From: a virus
DNA: 64,000 nt
Virus record (IMG/VR): IMGVR_UViG_3300031251_000017
Coordinates: 1 to 64,000 of that record
Direction: 5' to 3' (one strand)
This document shows positions 43,500 through 50,659 of this stretch, one piece after another (the first letter of the stretch is position 1; the number at the start of each line of letters is the position of its first letter). The position numbers were made by a program, and so were the translations under genes. The notes under the pieces are model-generated. The model was not told the DNA's origin and did not search any database. It saw only the letters and a program-made list of their open reading frames with translations.

Positions 43500-43563
43500 T
43501 TGCGTTGAGGTTCGTTGCGTTGTGCGGCGAAGCGCGGCGTAGCGGGGTGTCGCGTGGCGAGGG
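43500..43563. repeat. Degenerate pentamer repeat, copy 4
   Basis: TTGCG TTGAG GTTCG TTGCG TTGTG CGGCG AAGCG CGGCG TAGCG, a more decayed copy between the ProQ-like gene and the 189-residue gene, in the leader of the latter. Confidence 0.65.
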
Positions 43564-43567
43564 GTTC

Positions 43568-43945
43568 TTATTCGACTTGCGCCGAAACCTTGGGGTGCTG
43601 CGACAGGAATCTCTCAAGGCGACCCCGCATATGGGCGGCTTCGTTGTGGGTGATCTTCCCGTCTTCCTTCCCTTCGAGATTAAACCGTGGCGCGCCCTCG
43701 ATCGACGCCGGCTCGCAGTAGCGCGCGCCGTGCGTATAATCGAGAAGCGCGACTCCGATCTCATAGGAACCGAGTTCCGGGATCGCGTGGGCGATGTCCT
43801 GCCCGATCCCGATCTTGAGCGGCTTCTTCATCTCCCCGGAGGGAACGAAGCAAGCCGGGAAGCGATCGACGAGGATCGCGCGAACGCGCGCGACCATCGC
43901 CTTGTTCGTCTTCGTCTTGAAGCTGTTGTGGGCTTGCTGCATCAC
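43568..43945 (-). CDS. ProQ/FinO-family RNA chaperone
   Basis: A 125-residue protein matching the ProQ/FinO core: FPACFVPSGEMKKPLKIGIGQDI (landmark), LGSYEIGVALLDYTHGARYC, GAPRFNLEGKEDGKITHNEAAH. The domain binds structured RNA, mainly 3' hairpins, and regulates mRNA stability or plasmid/phage antisense systems. It overlaps the recombinase-like gene by 4 nt. Downstream on the transcript are gaps with structured pentamer repeats, which are candidate RNA targets (inference). Confidence 0.8.
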   Translation of the reverse strand: MMQQAHNSFKTKTNKAMVARVRAILVDRFPACFVPSGEMKKPLKIGIGQDIAHAIPELGSYEIGVALLDYTHGARYCEPASIEGAPRFNLEGKEDGKITHNEAAHMRGRLERFLSQHPKVSAQVE

Positions 43946-44976
43946 TTCCCCCCGTTTACGGAGTCATAGCCGGAGAGCCAGCGGGCGGTTTGGTCTTCGT
44001 GCTTGCGGACTGGCAGCGGCACGTTCTTCCTCGAAGAACCTTGTCGCGCGGCCGTCGCGCCGTCCTCGAAGATAGGATCGGCCCCCGCCGGGTCCGCTAC
44101 GCCCTTTGAGGCGTCGGCGGGGGCCTCGGACTGCGACGACCCGCCAGCCGCGTCCTTCTCTTGCGCCGGCTCGTCGGCCAGCGCGTTCTTAACGACCGTG
44201 TGAGCCGCACCACTCGTCGGCTTGCCCGAGAAGATTTCCTCGACGGTCGCCTCGCCATTCTTGATAGCCGAGAACATGCCGCGCAGGATCGGGATGTGGT
44301 CGAGGTTTATGTCGTCGTTACCGGCGACGCCGAGCGCGGCGAAGACTTGCTCGGGCTTAATGCCGAAGGCGGCAAACGCCGTGACCGCCTTCTCCCGGCG
44401 AACCGTGAGCGTCTGAACGTCTCCCGCGACGACCTTCCGCGCGGCTTCGTATGCTTGACGCCATACCGGCTTCGGGACACAGCCGAGGATCACGTTGCGC
44501 TTTGCGATAGCCATCGCAGCGTTGCCCGTCACGATCCTCATGTCTTCGTTATAGAGCTTCCCATATTTGTCCGAGATACGGCGTGAGACTTGAACCGTCT
44601 GGCCGGAACCCGTTTCGAGATCGAGGAAGGAAGCCTCGGCGACGATCATCTTGTCCTCGATCCTCGTCTCGACGATCCGGGTCGACACGCGGCAATTCCC
44701 CCAACATTGGTGGATGATCTCGGCGAGCCGGATCGAGGGGCCGAGGATCGGCTTCCCGCCGCGCGGAAGCGCGAAGGAACACTCGGCGGCGGTTTCTTCG
44801 TCCATCGTCGCGAGGGTCAGGATCGCTCCGGTCGCGCGCTGTATCGAACGCGGATAACGCCGGGCGGTCTCGACTTGAATGTCGATCTCGGCTCGCGCGA
44901 GTCCGATCGCGAGCGGGAGAGAGTTCGGCGCGATCTGCTCGATCACCTCGCCGTCGTGCGTTACGATCTCATTCAT
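43942..44976 (-). CDS. Putative phage recombinase (RecT-like role)
   Basis: A 344-residue protein starting MNEIVTHDGEVIEQI, with AAAGGA upstream. Seen: RSIQRATGAILTLATMDEETA, GKPILGPSIRLAEIIHQCWG, and a block ending ILGCVPKPVWRQAYEAARK. The C-terminus is Ala/Pro-rich and disordered, as in single-strand annealing proteins. It lies directly after a PD-(D/E)XK exonuclease gene, the standard exonuclease/annealing-protein pairing. Family membership cannot be proven by eye. Confidence 0.5.
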   Translation of the reverse strand: MNEIVTHDGEVIEQIAPNSLPLAIGLARAEIDIQVETARRYPRSIQRATGAILTLATMDEETAAECSFALPRGGKPILGPSIRLAEIIHQCWGNCRVSTRIVETRIEDKMIVAEASFLDLETGSGQTVQVSRRISDKYGKLYNEDMRIVTGNAAMAIAKRNVILGCVPKPVWRQAYEAARKVVAGDVQTLTVRREKAVTAFAAFGIKPEQVFAALGVAGNDDINLDHIPILRGMFSAIKNGEATVEEIFSGKPTSGAAHTVVKNALADEPAQEKDAAGGSSQSEAPADASKGVADPAGADPIFEDGATAARQGSSRKNVPLPVRKHEDQTARWLSGYDSVNGGK

Positions 44977-44989
44977 TCGTTCGGTTCCT

Positions 44990-45955
44990 TTACTTGCGGA
45001 AAGCCCACGCGGGGATGTCGTTAATATCGAGTTCTTCGAGCGGGAGCGCCTCAACCCACGGCGTGTCGAGGCCGAACTTCTCGGAGAAGGCGAGCCAGTT
45101 CGCTTCGCCTTGTTCGATCACGGCGCGGCCGTGGTCGAAGATGCCGTTCTCGGGCGAGATTTGCGTCGCCCATGACAGGGGCGCGCTCTGTTTCTGAACG
45201 AAGACGAAGACGAAGGCGGCGGCGTCCTTTGCGGCAGCAGCGCGCAAGCGATCGACGGTCGTCGTGTCGCCATCTGGAAGACCGAAGACTTTCCCGGCTT
45301 CGACAAGCGCCGCCATCTGCCTCCAGCCGTCCATGTAATAGGCGGCTTGCACGAAATACTTGTAAGTGCCGATATGACGCCGGCAGAGTTCTACGAAGTC
45401 GATCCCGTCGCGGTTCGTTATCGACTTGAGATCGACGCCAGCGATCGGCTTCAAGGCGTCAAAGCGGACCTTCTTCCGAATTCCGTTTTTCGGGTCGATC
45501 CAAAAGATCGAGACCTCTGTCCCGATAGTATTGTGGAAGGCGTCGCCATGTTCGGGATTCGATCGAACAAGCGAGCCGGCCTTCATGATTCGTTTATAGA
45601 ACCGCCAGCGGATCGGAGTCTTTCCGGCTTCCTCGATCGCCTTCCGCTCGGCCTTCCCTTCCTTGATATTTCCGGGGAGCATTGCGGGCGCATATAGCTT
45701 CTCGAAAAGTTCGCGCCCTTCGAGGATATTCTTGTGCATCGCCGTCCCGACGATCTTCGCTTCTTCCTTCTCACCTTCCTCGTCGTCGGGATCAGGGTTG
45801 AAGCGCGACTCCCACCACCAGTTCGGAGGGCAGACGGCGAGCTTACGAATATCACTCGACCCGAGCGCCGGGTCGATGTGATAGCGATCTTCGGGCAGTC
45901 CGAAGTAAATTCCCGGCGCGAGCGGATTGGGCAGCTTTCTTTCTTCCTCGCTCAA
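44990..45955 (-). CDS. PD-(D/E)XK exonuclease (RecE/exonuclease VIII type)
   Basis: A 321-residue nuclease starting at TTG with AGGAGG upstream; the TTG overlaps the previous stop. N-terminal GIYFGLPEDRYHIDPALGSS (landmark), KIVGTAMHKNILEG (His), IGTEVSIFW (Glu), then the catalytic RFDALKPIAGVDLKSI with D and D-x-K. It would resect double-stranded DNA ends to give a substrate for the adjacent annealing protein. Confidence 0.82.
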   Translation of the reverse strand: MSEEERKLPNPLAPGIYFGLPEDRYHIDPALGSSDIRKLAVCPPNWWWESRFNPDPDDEEGEKEEAKIVGTAMHKNILEGRELFEKLYAPAMLPGNIKEGKAERKAIEEAGKTPIRWRFYKRIMKAGSLVRSNPEHGDAFHNTIGTEVSIFWIDPKNGIRKKVRFDALKPIAGVDLKSITNRDGIDFVELCRRHIGTYKYFVQAAYYMDGWRQMAALVEAGKVFGLPDGDTTTVDRLRAAAAKDAAAFVFVFVQKQSAPLSWATQISPENGIFDHGRAVIEQGEANWLAFSEKFGLDTPWVEALPLEELDINDIPAWAFRK

Positions 45956-46269
45956 GAGCGCCTCCTGTGTCTATGGACGCGCCGGGTCGGCTCGTCTCCG
46001 TGTTCGGTGTCTTCTTCCGATTCCGGGATCGGCCAATTCCAAGAGCGATCCGGTTCGGCCTTCGGCATTTCGAGCGAGCCGTTTACGAACGTCGACCGAT
46101 CCGGCTCGCAAGCCGTCTCGACTTTCGTGCTTCCCGCCGCGAGAAGAATCCCTCCCGCGACAATGGCGCTAACCCCGATTATGATTCCGAGTTCGATCAA
46201 CCCGCGCTTGTGGATTGCGAGAAAGTCGCGCGCGATCTCGGCGCGCGAGGGGAGGTCGGGAAACTCCAT
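45952..46269 (-). CDS. Small membrane protein
   Basis: A 105-residue protein with one transmembrane helix (LIELGIIIGVSAIVAGGILLA, ~22-42) and a Glu/Arg-rich C-terminus ending HRHRRRS. Start overlaps the stop of the 71-residue gene (TGATG) and its stop overlaps the exonuclease start (TTGA). Unknown role. Confidence 0.55.
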   Translation of the reverse strand: MEFPDLPSRAEIARDFLAIHKRGLIELGIIIGVSAIVAGGILLAAGSTKVETACEPDRSTFVNGSLEMPKAEPDRSWNWPIPESEEDTEHGDEPTRRVHRHRRRS

Positions 46270-46484
46270 CACGCCGGTTCCTCCTGCATGATTGCGTTCC
46301 ACGCCTCGACGCCGCGCTTGACGCGATCGGCTTGCTCGGGGCCGACCCACACCGAAACGTGGGAGACCTGTCCGGGATCGAGGGAGTCGTTCAAATAGAC
46401 TCCGACCGATCCCCCTTCCTTTTCGATCGTCTTGAGCTTCGGAAGCCCGTCGAGCGCGAAGCAGAAGGAACCGTGGATAACCAT
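46269..46484 (-). CDS. Small hypothetical protein
   Basis: A 71-residue protein (MVIHGSFCFALDGLPKLK). The ATG at 46484 overlaps the previous stop (TAATG) and is preferred to an in-frame GTG at 46493. The middle is beta-like (GGSVGVYLND, HVSVWVGPEQ), the end helical. No family recognised. Confidence 0.5.
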   Translation of the reverse strand: MVIHGSFCFALDGLPKLKTIEKEGGSVGVYLNDSLDPGQVSHVSVWVGPEQADRVKRGVEAWNAIMQEEPA

Positions 46485-46672
46485 TATAGCCACCCCACGA
46501 CGATGCCGATCGGCGGGAAGATTATCCCGACGAGGCGGAAAAGAATCTGCGCGGTGAATGGGCCTCCCATTGCGTTGTAGAGCGAAATGATGTTCAAGGC
46601 GTAGCCAGAACCGGCGAGGAAGAACATCGCGAAGGTTCCGAAGACGACAGCGGCGTCTTTAATCTTGCGCAT
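46484..46672 (-). CDS. Small two-pass membrane protein
   Basis: A 62-residue protein with two hydrophobic helices (AAVVFGTFAMFFLAGSGYAL and ILFRLVGIIFPPIGIVVGWL). AAGGGG precedes the ATG. It is embedded in a row of overlapping small genes in the early leftward operon, so it may act on the host membrane early in infection. Confidence 0.55.
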   Translation of the reverse strand: MRKIKDAAVVFGTFAMFFLAGSGYALNIISLYNAMGGPFTAQILFRLVGIIFPPIGIVVGWL

Positions 46673-46682
46673 CGCGATCCCC

Positions 46683-46988
46683 TTAGTTCGCGAGAGAGAG
46701 GGCGAGGCGGATTCCCTCGACGACAAGGACGCAGAAGAAGAACGTCGCCCACGAAAGGTTCTTCTCGGCGCGCTTCTTCTCGGCGCGCGCTTCGGCGAGC
46801 GTCTCGATCGTCCTCTTGAGATAATACTCGGAGCTTCGCGCGTAGATTCCGGCGGCGCGGCACCATCCGGTTATCTCGCGATCCTTTTTCGCGATCAAAG
46901 CGGCGCGCTCGTCGTTATCGATGTCGCGCCCATTGTTATTGGCGCCGGAAACAATCGCGAGCGCCTTCTCGATCCAATTCTTCGTCAT
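46683..46988 (-). CDS. Small tail-anchored membrane protein
   Basis: A 101-residue protein, helical and charged, with a C-terminal membrane segment (LSWATFFFCVLVVEGIRLAL, ~78-97). Unknown role. Confidence 0.5.
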   Translation of the reverse strand: MTKNWIEKALAIVSGANNNGRDIDNDERAALIAKKDREITGWCRAAGIYARSSEYYLKRTIETLAEARAEKKRAEKNLSWATFFFCVLVVEGIRLALSLAN

Positions 46989-47022
46989 TGTCAGCCCTTA
47001 ACTTGTGGGAGGATTAGAGGTC

Positions 47023-47062
47023 GCGCGGGGCCGGGACAGGAGGAAACCGGCCCCGCGCTTTT
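47023..47062 (+). terminator. Perfect 12-bp hairpin with T run
   Basis: GCGCGGGGCCGG (47023-47034) pairs with CCGGCCCCGCGC (47047-47058), followed by TTTT on the + strand. No rightward gene ends here, so it may stop antisense transcription, or act as an RNA structure between two leftward genes. Confidence 0.55.
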
Positions 47063-47082
47063 CGCCGCTGGGAGTCGGCGAA

Positions 47083-47235
47083 TTAGGAAGGATCAGGCTC
47101 GCAATAGATCGGGCGGGGGTTCCCGCCCTGATCGAGATGCTTTGCGGAAGGAAGGACACCGCAACGTGCGCACTTACGGCGCCCGAGCTTGTCCCGTTTA
47201 ATCTTCGCTTTTCCGCACTTCACGCACGAAGCCAT
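47083..47235 (-). CDS. Small zinc-ribbon protein (50 aa)
   Basis: A 50-residue ORF with GGAGA 8 nt before ATG. It has two Cys pairs (CVKC and CARC, residues ~4-7 and ~22-25) plus a later Cys, with a basic linker (GKAKIKRDKLGRRK), a typical zinc ribbon. Such small proteins often bind nucleic acid or RNA polymerase. Confidence 0.65.
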   Translation of the reverse strand: MASCVKCGKAKIKRDKLGRRKCARCGVLPSAKHLDQGGNPRPIYCEPDPS

Positions 47236-47313
47236 GATCGAATCTCCAAAGCCCGTTAAGAGGTCGAGACGCCGGCCTTTCCAACTCCCCTAGTCTCGAC
47301 CCCTTCCCGGCTC

Positions 47314-47361
47314 GTCAGAGATCCATCTCTGACGACATCCGAACGCGAATGCGTTCGGATG
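47314..47361. repeat. Two tandem perfect hairpins
   Basis: GTCAGAGAT/ATCTCTGAC (47314-47322 and 47325-47333) is followed 2 nt later by CATCCGAACGC/GCGTTCGGATG (47336-47346 and 47351-47361). Both stems are perfect, with 2- and 4-nt spacers. There is no T run. They lie in a 184-nt gap (47236-47419) between leftward genes that holds nothing else recognisable. Confidence 0.7.
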
Positions 47362-47419
47362 CGCTTGAACCCGTGGGAGTCCTGAAGGCTTAGGACGGGT
47401 CCAATGCAAGGGGGTTGAA

Positions 47420-47872
47420 CTAGAGTGGATCGAGGGCCGGCTCGATCGCCGGCTTCGACGATGCGGGAGCTTCGAGCTTGACGAGCTGCAATCCGTCGAG
47501 CATCGCTTCGTGGTGCTCGAAGATCGCGTCGCGCATTGCCTTCTTCTTCTTCCGAATCTCGGCGGCTTTGATCGTCTCGATGGCCTCGCGCTCCATTTCG
47601 AGCAGGGCCTCGAAGTCGTGGCGCTCGACCTTGCCGATGATCCAAGCCATCTGCGTAGACGAGTCGAGATCAACGTCCTCGACAATCGCGGCGACTTTGA
47701 CGACCGTCATCTTGTGGCGCGTATCGGTCGGAACGATCACGAAGTCGTCGGGCTTGATCGTCTTGTCCATCGTCTTGAAGATCGTTCGCGTCGCGCGATC
47801 TCCTTCCTCGTAAGTGCAAGCGACGGCTCGCACGTCGTCGTTAATCAAGAACACAGCGGTCGAATAGTTCAT
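47420..47872 (-). CDS. Hypothetical early protein
   Basis: A 150-residue protein. N-terminal beta region (STAVFLINDDVRAVACTYEE, DFVIVPTDTRHKMTVVKVAAI as landmarks) and a helical C-terminus rich in Ala/Glu/Lys. GGAGA precedes the start. No family recognised. Confidence 0.5.
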   Translation of the reverse strand: MNYSTAVFLINDDVRAVACTYEEGDRATRTIFKTMDKTIKPDDFVIVPTDTRHKMTVVKVAAIVEDVDLDSSTQMAWIIGKVERHDFEALLEMEREAIETIKAAEIRKKKKAMRDAIFEHHEAMLDGLQLVKLEAPASSKPAIEPALDPL

Positions 47873-47906
47873 CTTTCGTCTCCGAAGGTTTGGAGGTTAG
47901 AGGGAT

Positions 47907-48131
47907 TCAGCGGGTGAAGATCGAAGCCGTCTCGACGCAATCGAGGATCGCGTTCGTGACGCCGTAGGAATCGCGCTCGGCTTTGGCGATCGAGATCACC
48001 TCGTCGAGATAGTCGGCAACGGCGGAGCCTCGGAAGCCGGCGGCGACGAGCGCAACAGCAACGGCCGAGGGATCGGAGAGGTCGACGCCGGAGGGAATCT
48101 TCGACGCCATATAGTGGGCGGTGGTGTCCAT
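47907..48131 (-). CDS. Small hypothetical protein
   Basis: A 74-residue mostly helical protein (SAVADYLDEVISIAKAERD). Its start overlaps the stop of the 34-residue membrane protein gene (TGATG). Unknown role. Confidence 0.5.
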   Translation of the reverse strand: MDTTAHYMASKIPSGVDLSDPSAVAVALVAAGFRGSAVADYLDEVISIAKAERDSYGVTNAILDCVETASIFTR

Positions 48132-48235
48132 CAGATCGTCCTCAGAAGTTCGTTGTAGAGATAGGCGGCGAGAAGCCCGGCGAAGACGCCGGCAATAGCG
48201 GCCATTGCGCAGTCGGCGATAAATTCAGCGTCCAT
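48131..48235 (-). CDS. Small membrane protein (34 aa)
   Basis: A 34-residue ORF with AAGGGG upstream and a TGATG overlap with the following gene. One hydrophobic helix (AMAAIAGVFAGLLAAYLY) covers most of it. Confidence 0.5.
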   Translation of the reverse strand: MDAEFIADCAMAAIAGVFAGLLAAYLYNELLRTI

Positions 48236-48266
48236 TGAAAAACCCCTTCCTTGGTCTCGGGGGAGC

Positions 48267-48289
48267 GCCCGGCGCGCTCGGCGCCGGGC
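48267..48289. other. GC-rich hairpin upstream of small genes
   Basis: GCCCGGCGC (48267-48275) pairs with GCGCCGGGC (48281-48289). It lies directly after the stop of the DUF932-like gene on the leftward transcript and may reduce read-through into the rest of the operon or protect the mRNA end. Confidence 0.5.
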
Positions 48290-48296
48290 AGTCCAA

Positions 48297-49499
48297 TCAA
48301 GCCACCTTGTCGAGGATTTTCCGCGCGGCCATTTCCTGCGCGACGCGATCGTCGTTATTCGGAATGTCCCGCGCGTTCGCGGTAAGAGCCTGAGCGAAAT
48401 CCCAAGCCGAGCGAACCGGAACGCCTTCCTCGCGCTCGCCTTGCTCAAGGATTTCGAGGGCCTTCTTCTTCGAGAAGTCGCGGCTCTGGAGGAAGGCGAG
48501 GGCCTCGTCTTCGTCCTTCGCGACTTGAGCCTCTTTCGCCGCGCGAACGCCGTCGAGCAGCTTCTTTTCCGAACCGTTGGCGAAGGAAGCGAGCGCCGGG
48601 CGGGCTTGCTCAAGGAAGCGCGCGGGGGCGTATTTCGAGTGAACCATCCTGATTTCCTCGAAGCCTTCGACGCCCCACATGATGCGGTTGCAGCAAATTC
48701 CGCGAAGATAGAAACAGGCGATCTTGAGGGCGCCCGAGCCGACTTCCGAGTTCGTAACGTAGAAGCCCCGGAAGACGAGATCGGGAGAACCGTCCGGGAG
48801 CTTGCCGATCTCGATCGGGTTGCGATCGTCGACAAGGAAGACGAACACGTCGCGATCCGAAGCGAACAAGGTCGTCGTGTCGAGCGTGACGGGCGCCTCG
48901 GGATCGTAGTGGTGGGTGCGCCAATCGAGGACGCCGGGAACCTTCCAACGCTCGTCTCCGGTCCCGTTGCCCGCGATGATCTGGATCGCTTCGACGACTT
49001 CGGCGTCGAAGATTCGGCCGTAGTCGACTCCCGTAACCGCGCGAAGCTCGTCTCCGGCCGAGTAGCTCTTGATTGTCTCGCCGGTCCGATTGTAGCGGAG
49101 CGAATAGGTCAGGTCGTCGGCGACGTTTTGGCTCGGGAGAGTCCGAAGCCAGCCGGCCGGGGCCTTCCCGAGCGAGCAGAGTTGATTGAACGACCAGTGG
49201 GTCGCGCCGAGTTCGGTCCCGTCCGGGAGGCCGACCGAAAGAAGGTTCGTATCGGCCTTCGTCTTCGGGACCGGCGCGAGAATCTCGATCTTGCGAGTAT
49301 CGAGGACGGTCTCCCGCGAAGAGTCGCGGCGAGCCTTAACCGAGTCGAACAGGTCGGAGAGGGAAAGGAACTTCTCGTCGGGCGAGCGGCGCGACCACTC
49401 GCGAGCAAGTTCCATCCGGGTGTCGCCCTTTTGAAAATTGCCAACTTTGAAGGGGGCGACCTTGGCGGTCGAGGTATTGATCGGGGAAAGCGCGTTCAT
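48297..49499 (-). CDS. DUF932/phage-plasmid-like protein
   Basis: A 400-residue protein, first gene of the early leftward operon. Seen: the family block LGATHWSFNQLCSLGKAPAGWLRTLP (landmark), LRAVTGVDYGRIFDAEVV, and VFLVDDRNPIEIG then RGFYVTNSEVGSG. DUF932 proteins occur in many phages and plasmids, commonly near recombination genes, with unknown biochemical role. The start MNALSPIN is preceded by GGAGGA. Transcription is probably controlled by the operator pair at 49546-49594. Confidence 0.75.
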   Translation of the reverse strand: MNALSPINTSTAKVAPFKVGNFQKGDTRMELAREWSRRSPDEKFLSLSDLFDSVKARRDSSRETVLDTRKIEILAPVPKTKADTNLLSVGLPDGTELGATHWSFNQLCSLGKAPAGWLRTLPSQNVADDLTYSLRYNRTGETIKSYSAGDELRAVTGVDYGRIFDAEVVEAIQIIAGNGTGDERWKVPGVLDWRTHHYDPEAPVTLDTTTLFASDRDVFVFLVDDRNPIEIGKLPDGSPDLVFRGFYVTNSEVGSGALKIACFYLRGICCNRIMWGVEGFEEIRMVHSKYAPARFLEQARPALASFANGSEKKLLDGVRAAKEAQVAKDEDEALAFLQSRDFSKKKALEILEQGEREEGVPVRSAWDFAQALTANARDIPNNDDRVAQEMAARKILDKVA

Positions 49500-49532
49500 C
49501 GGTAAGTCCTCCGTCGTGATTGACGAGGGAAG

Positions 49533-49560
49533 ACTAGATCGACGGCTTACCGTTTGGCAA
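49533..49560 (-). promoter_or_regulatory. Candidate early leftward promoter
   Basis: On the minus strand TTGCCA (49560 to 49555) is followed after 16 nt by TCTAGT (49538 to 49533). The first operator copy covers the -35 box, so repressor binding would block it. It would drive the DUF932-to-integrase operon. Confidence 0.4.
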
Positions 49561-49561
49561 G
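49546..49561. promoter_or_regulatory. Operator-like palindrome O1
   Basis: CTTACC-GTTT-GGCAAG. The same half-sites and spacing recur at 50641-50656 in front of the Cro-like gene. Confidence 0.65.
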
Positions 49562-49578
49562 CCCCCAAATCGAAAAAA

Positions 49579-49594
49579 AGTGCCTATTGGTAAT
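49579..49594. promoter_or_regulatory. Operator-like palindrome O2 (imperfect)
   Basis: AGTGCC-TATT-GGTAAT, matching the reverse-complement form CTTGCC-N4-GGTAAG at 9 of 12 positions. Its centre is 33 bp from that of O1. Confidence 0.45.
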
Positions 49595-49700
49595 TTTTCT
49601 TGACTCGCGGCAAGCCGGACCCCTACAACCCCGGAACGGGAGTCGCGGGGGGAAGGGGAACCATCTGGCTCTGCTAGAGATCACGACATAGATAGCCGAA

Positions 49701-49728
49701 GGGGGGAAAGCCTAAAGGCTTCCCCCCC
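49701..49728. terminator. Hairpin after the repressor gene
   Basis: GGGGGG and AAGCCT on the left pair with AGGCTT and CCCCCC on the right, with one bulged A. It lies 70 nt beyond the repressor stop. There is no clear T run on either side. Confidence 0.45.
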
Positions 49729-49800
49729 CTATCCTTAGCCTCTCAATTACTACGGGATTCTACTTAGCCGCGCGCGTTCTTAATACGTGCGCGCCTGGCC

Positions 49801-50502
49801 CTAGAGCGGCCGATATTTTCCGATCACAAGCCCGATCAACTCGATCCGCTCCCCGCCTTCTTCGATCAGATCGAGATCGGCGACGACCCCATCTTCCCGA
49901 TCTCGGCCCGGCCGGCTCGCGAATTCGATTCGCTTCCCGGAGGCCGAGACCTCCCGACAGGAGACCTCCCGGAGCGCCCCTCGCTTACGCTCGATCACGA
50001 CAAGATCGCCGGTGACGATCTGATCCCGCGCTTCGAAATAGGGAACGCAGATCACGAAGTCTTCGTTCTTAATCTCCCGACCGGCCATTGAATCCCCGGA
50101 GACTTTATAGGCGAACTGCATGGCCGGATGGTGCCGACCCGGAACGGCCGGCGCTTCGACTATTTCCCCAAATCCACAAAAAGCGGCTCCTTCCTCAAAC
50201 CACCGCCTTGCACAAACCTCCCCCATAATTGCTGCTCCCGTTATCAGTATCGCACCCGCGCGCGAGCCTTTACCGGAAGCGGTTCCGTTTGAAATGTGCG
50301 CTGGCGTATATCCCGAATCGTCGAGGAAGATTGAGGCCGACACACCGAGTTCCTGAGCGAGCCTTTCGAGTTCCTCGACCCTCGCCAGCCTCTTGCCGTT
50401 CTCAATCCGGGAGAGCTGCGCCTCGGACATACCGATCGCGTCTGCTAATTCTTTGAGCGTAAATTTTTCTTCCCTAACGGCTTTCAATAAATCGTTTCTC
50501 AT
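49801..50502 (-). CDS. CI-like repressor (HTH-XRE plus S24 peptidase domain)
   Basis: A 233-residue repressor. The start MRNDLLKAVREEKF is used. Residues ~8-55 are an XRE HTH (TLKELADAIGMSEAQLSRIENGKR as landmark). The C-terminal LexA/S24 domain has the nucleophile region YKVSGDSMAGREIKNEDFV and GDLVVIERKRG. It is divergent from the Cro-like gene, with an operator copy between them. It should keep early genes off in lysogens and be inactivated through RecA after DNA damage. Confidence 0.85.
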   Translation of the reverse strand: MRNDLLKAVREEKFTLKELADAIGMSEAQLSRIENGKRLARVEELERLAQELGVSASIFLDDSGYTPAHISNGTASGKGSRAGAILITGAAIMGEVCARRWFEEGAAFCGFGEIVEAPAVPGRHHPAMQFAYKVSGDSMAGREIKNEDFVICVPYFEARDQIVTGDLVVIERKRGALREVSCREVSASGKRIEFASRPGRDREDGVVADLDLIEEGGERIELIGLVIGKYRPL

Positions 50503-50629
50503 GGGTCTGGCCCTTTCATGGCGCCCCCTCCATCGGATCAAAACATCACCGATCGCGCATAAATAAACGCTCTTGCAGAAATTAGCACCCCCGGAATCTA
50601 CCCAAAGAGGGGCCATTTATCGCCACGTC

Positions 50630-50659
50630 TTGACTCGCGTCTTACCAATCGGCAAGAAT
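50630..50659 (+). promoter_or_regulatory. Candidate early rightward promoter
   Basis: TTGACT (50630-50635), 18 nt, then AAGAAT (50654-50659). Operator O3 fills the spacer. A start site near 50666 would make the mRNA of the Cro-like gene almost leaderless if translation begins at the ATG at 50667. The block CTTGACTCGCG also occurs at 49599-49609. Confidence 0.5.
50641..50656. promoter_or_regulatory. Operator-like palindrome O3
   Basis: CTTACC-AATC-GGCAAG, identical in half-sites to O1, lying just before the Cro-like start. Confidence 0.65.

Larger units (their letters stand above)
49500..49800. other. Regulatory gap left of the repressor gene
   Basis: No gene is seen. It holds two operator-like palindromes, a leftward promoter candidate for the DUF932-like gene, a rightward promoter candidate (TTGACT at 49600-49605, 18 nt, TACAAC at 49624-49629) and a hairpin at 49701-49728 that would follow the repressor gene. 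Confidence 0.5.

Noticed and set aside
49600-49629. Rightward promoter TTGACT-N18-TACAAC as the start of a small RNA gene
   Set aside because: The boxes are reasonable but no RNA product, hairpin end or conserved sequence could be defined, so no RNA gene is called.
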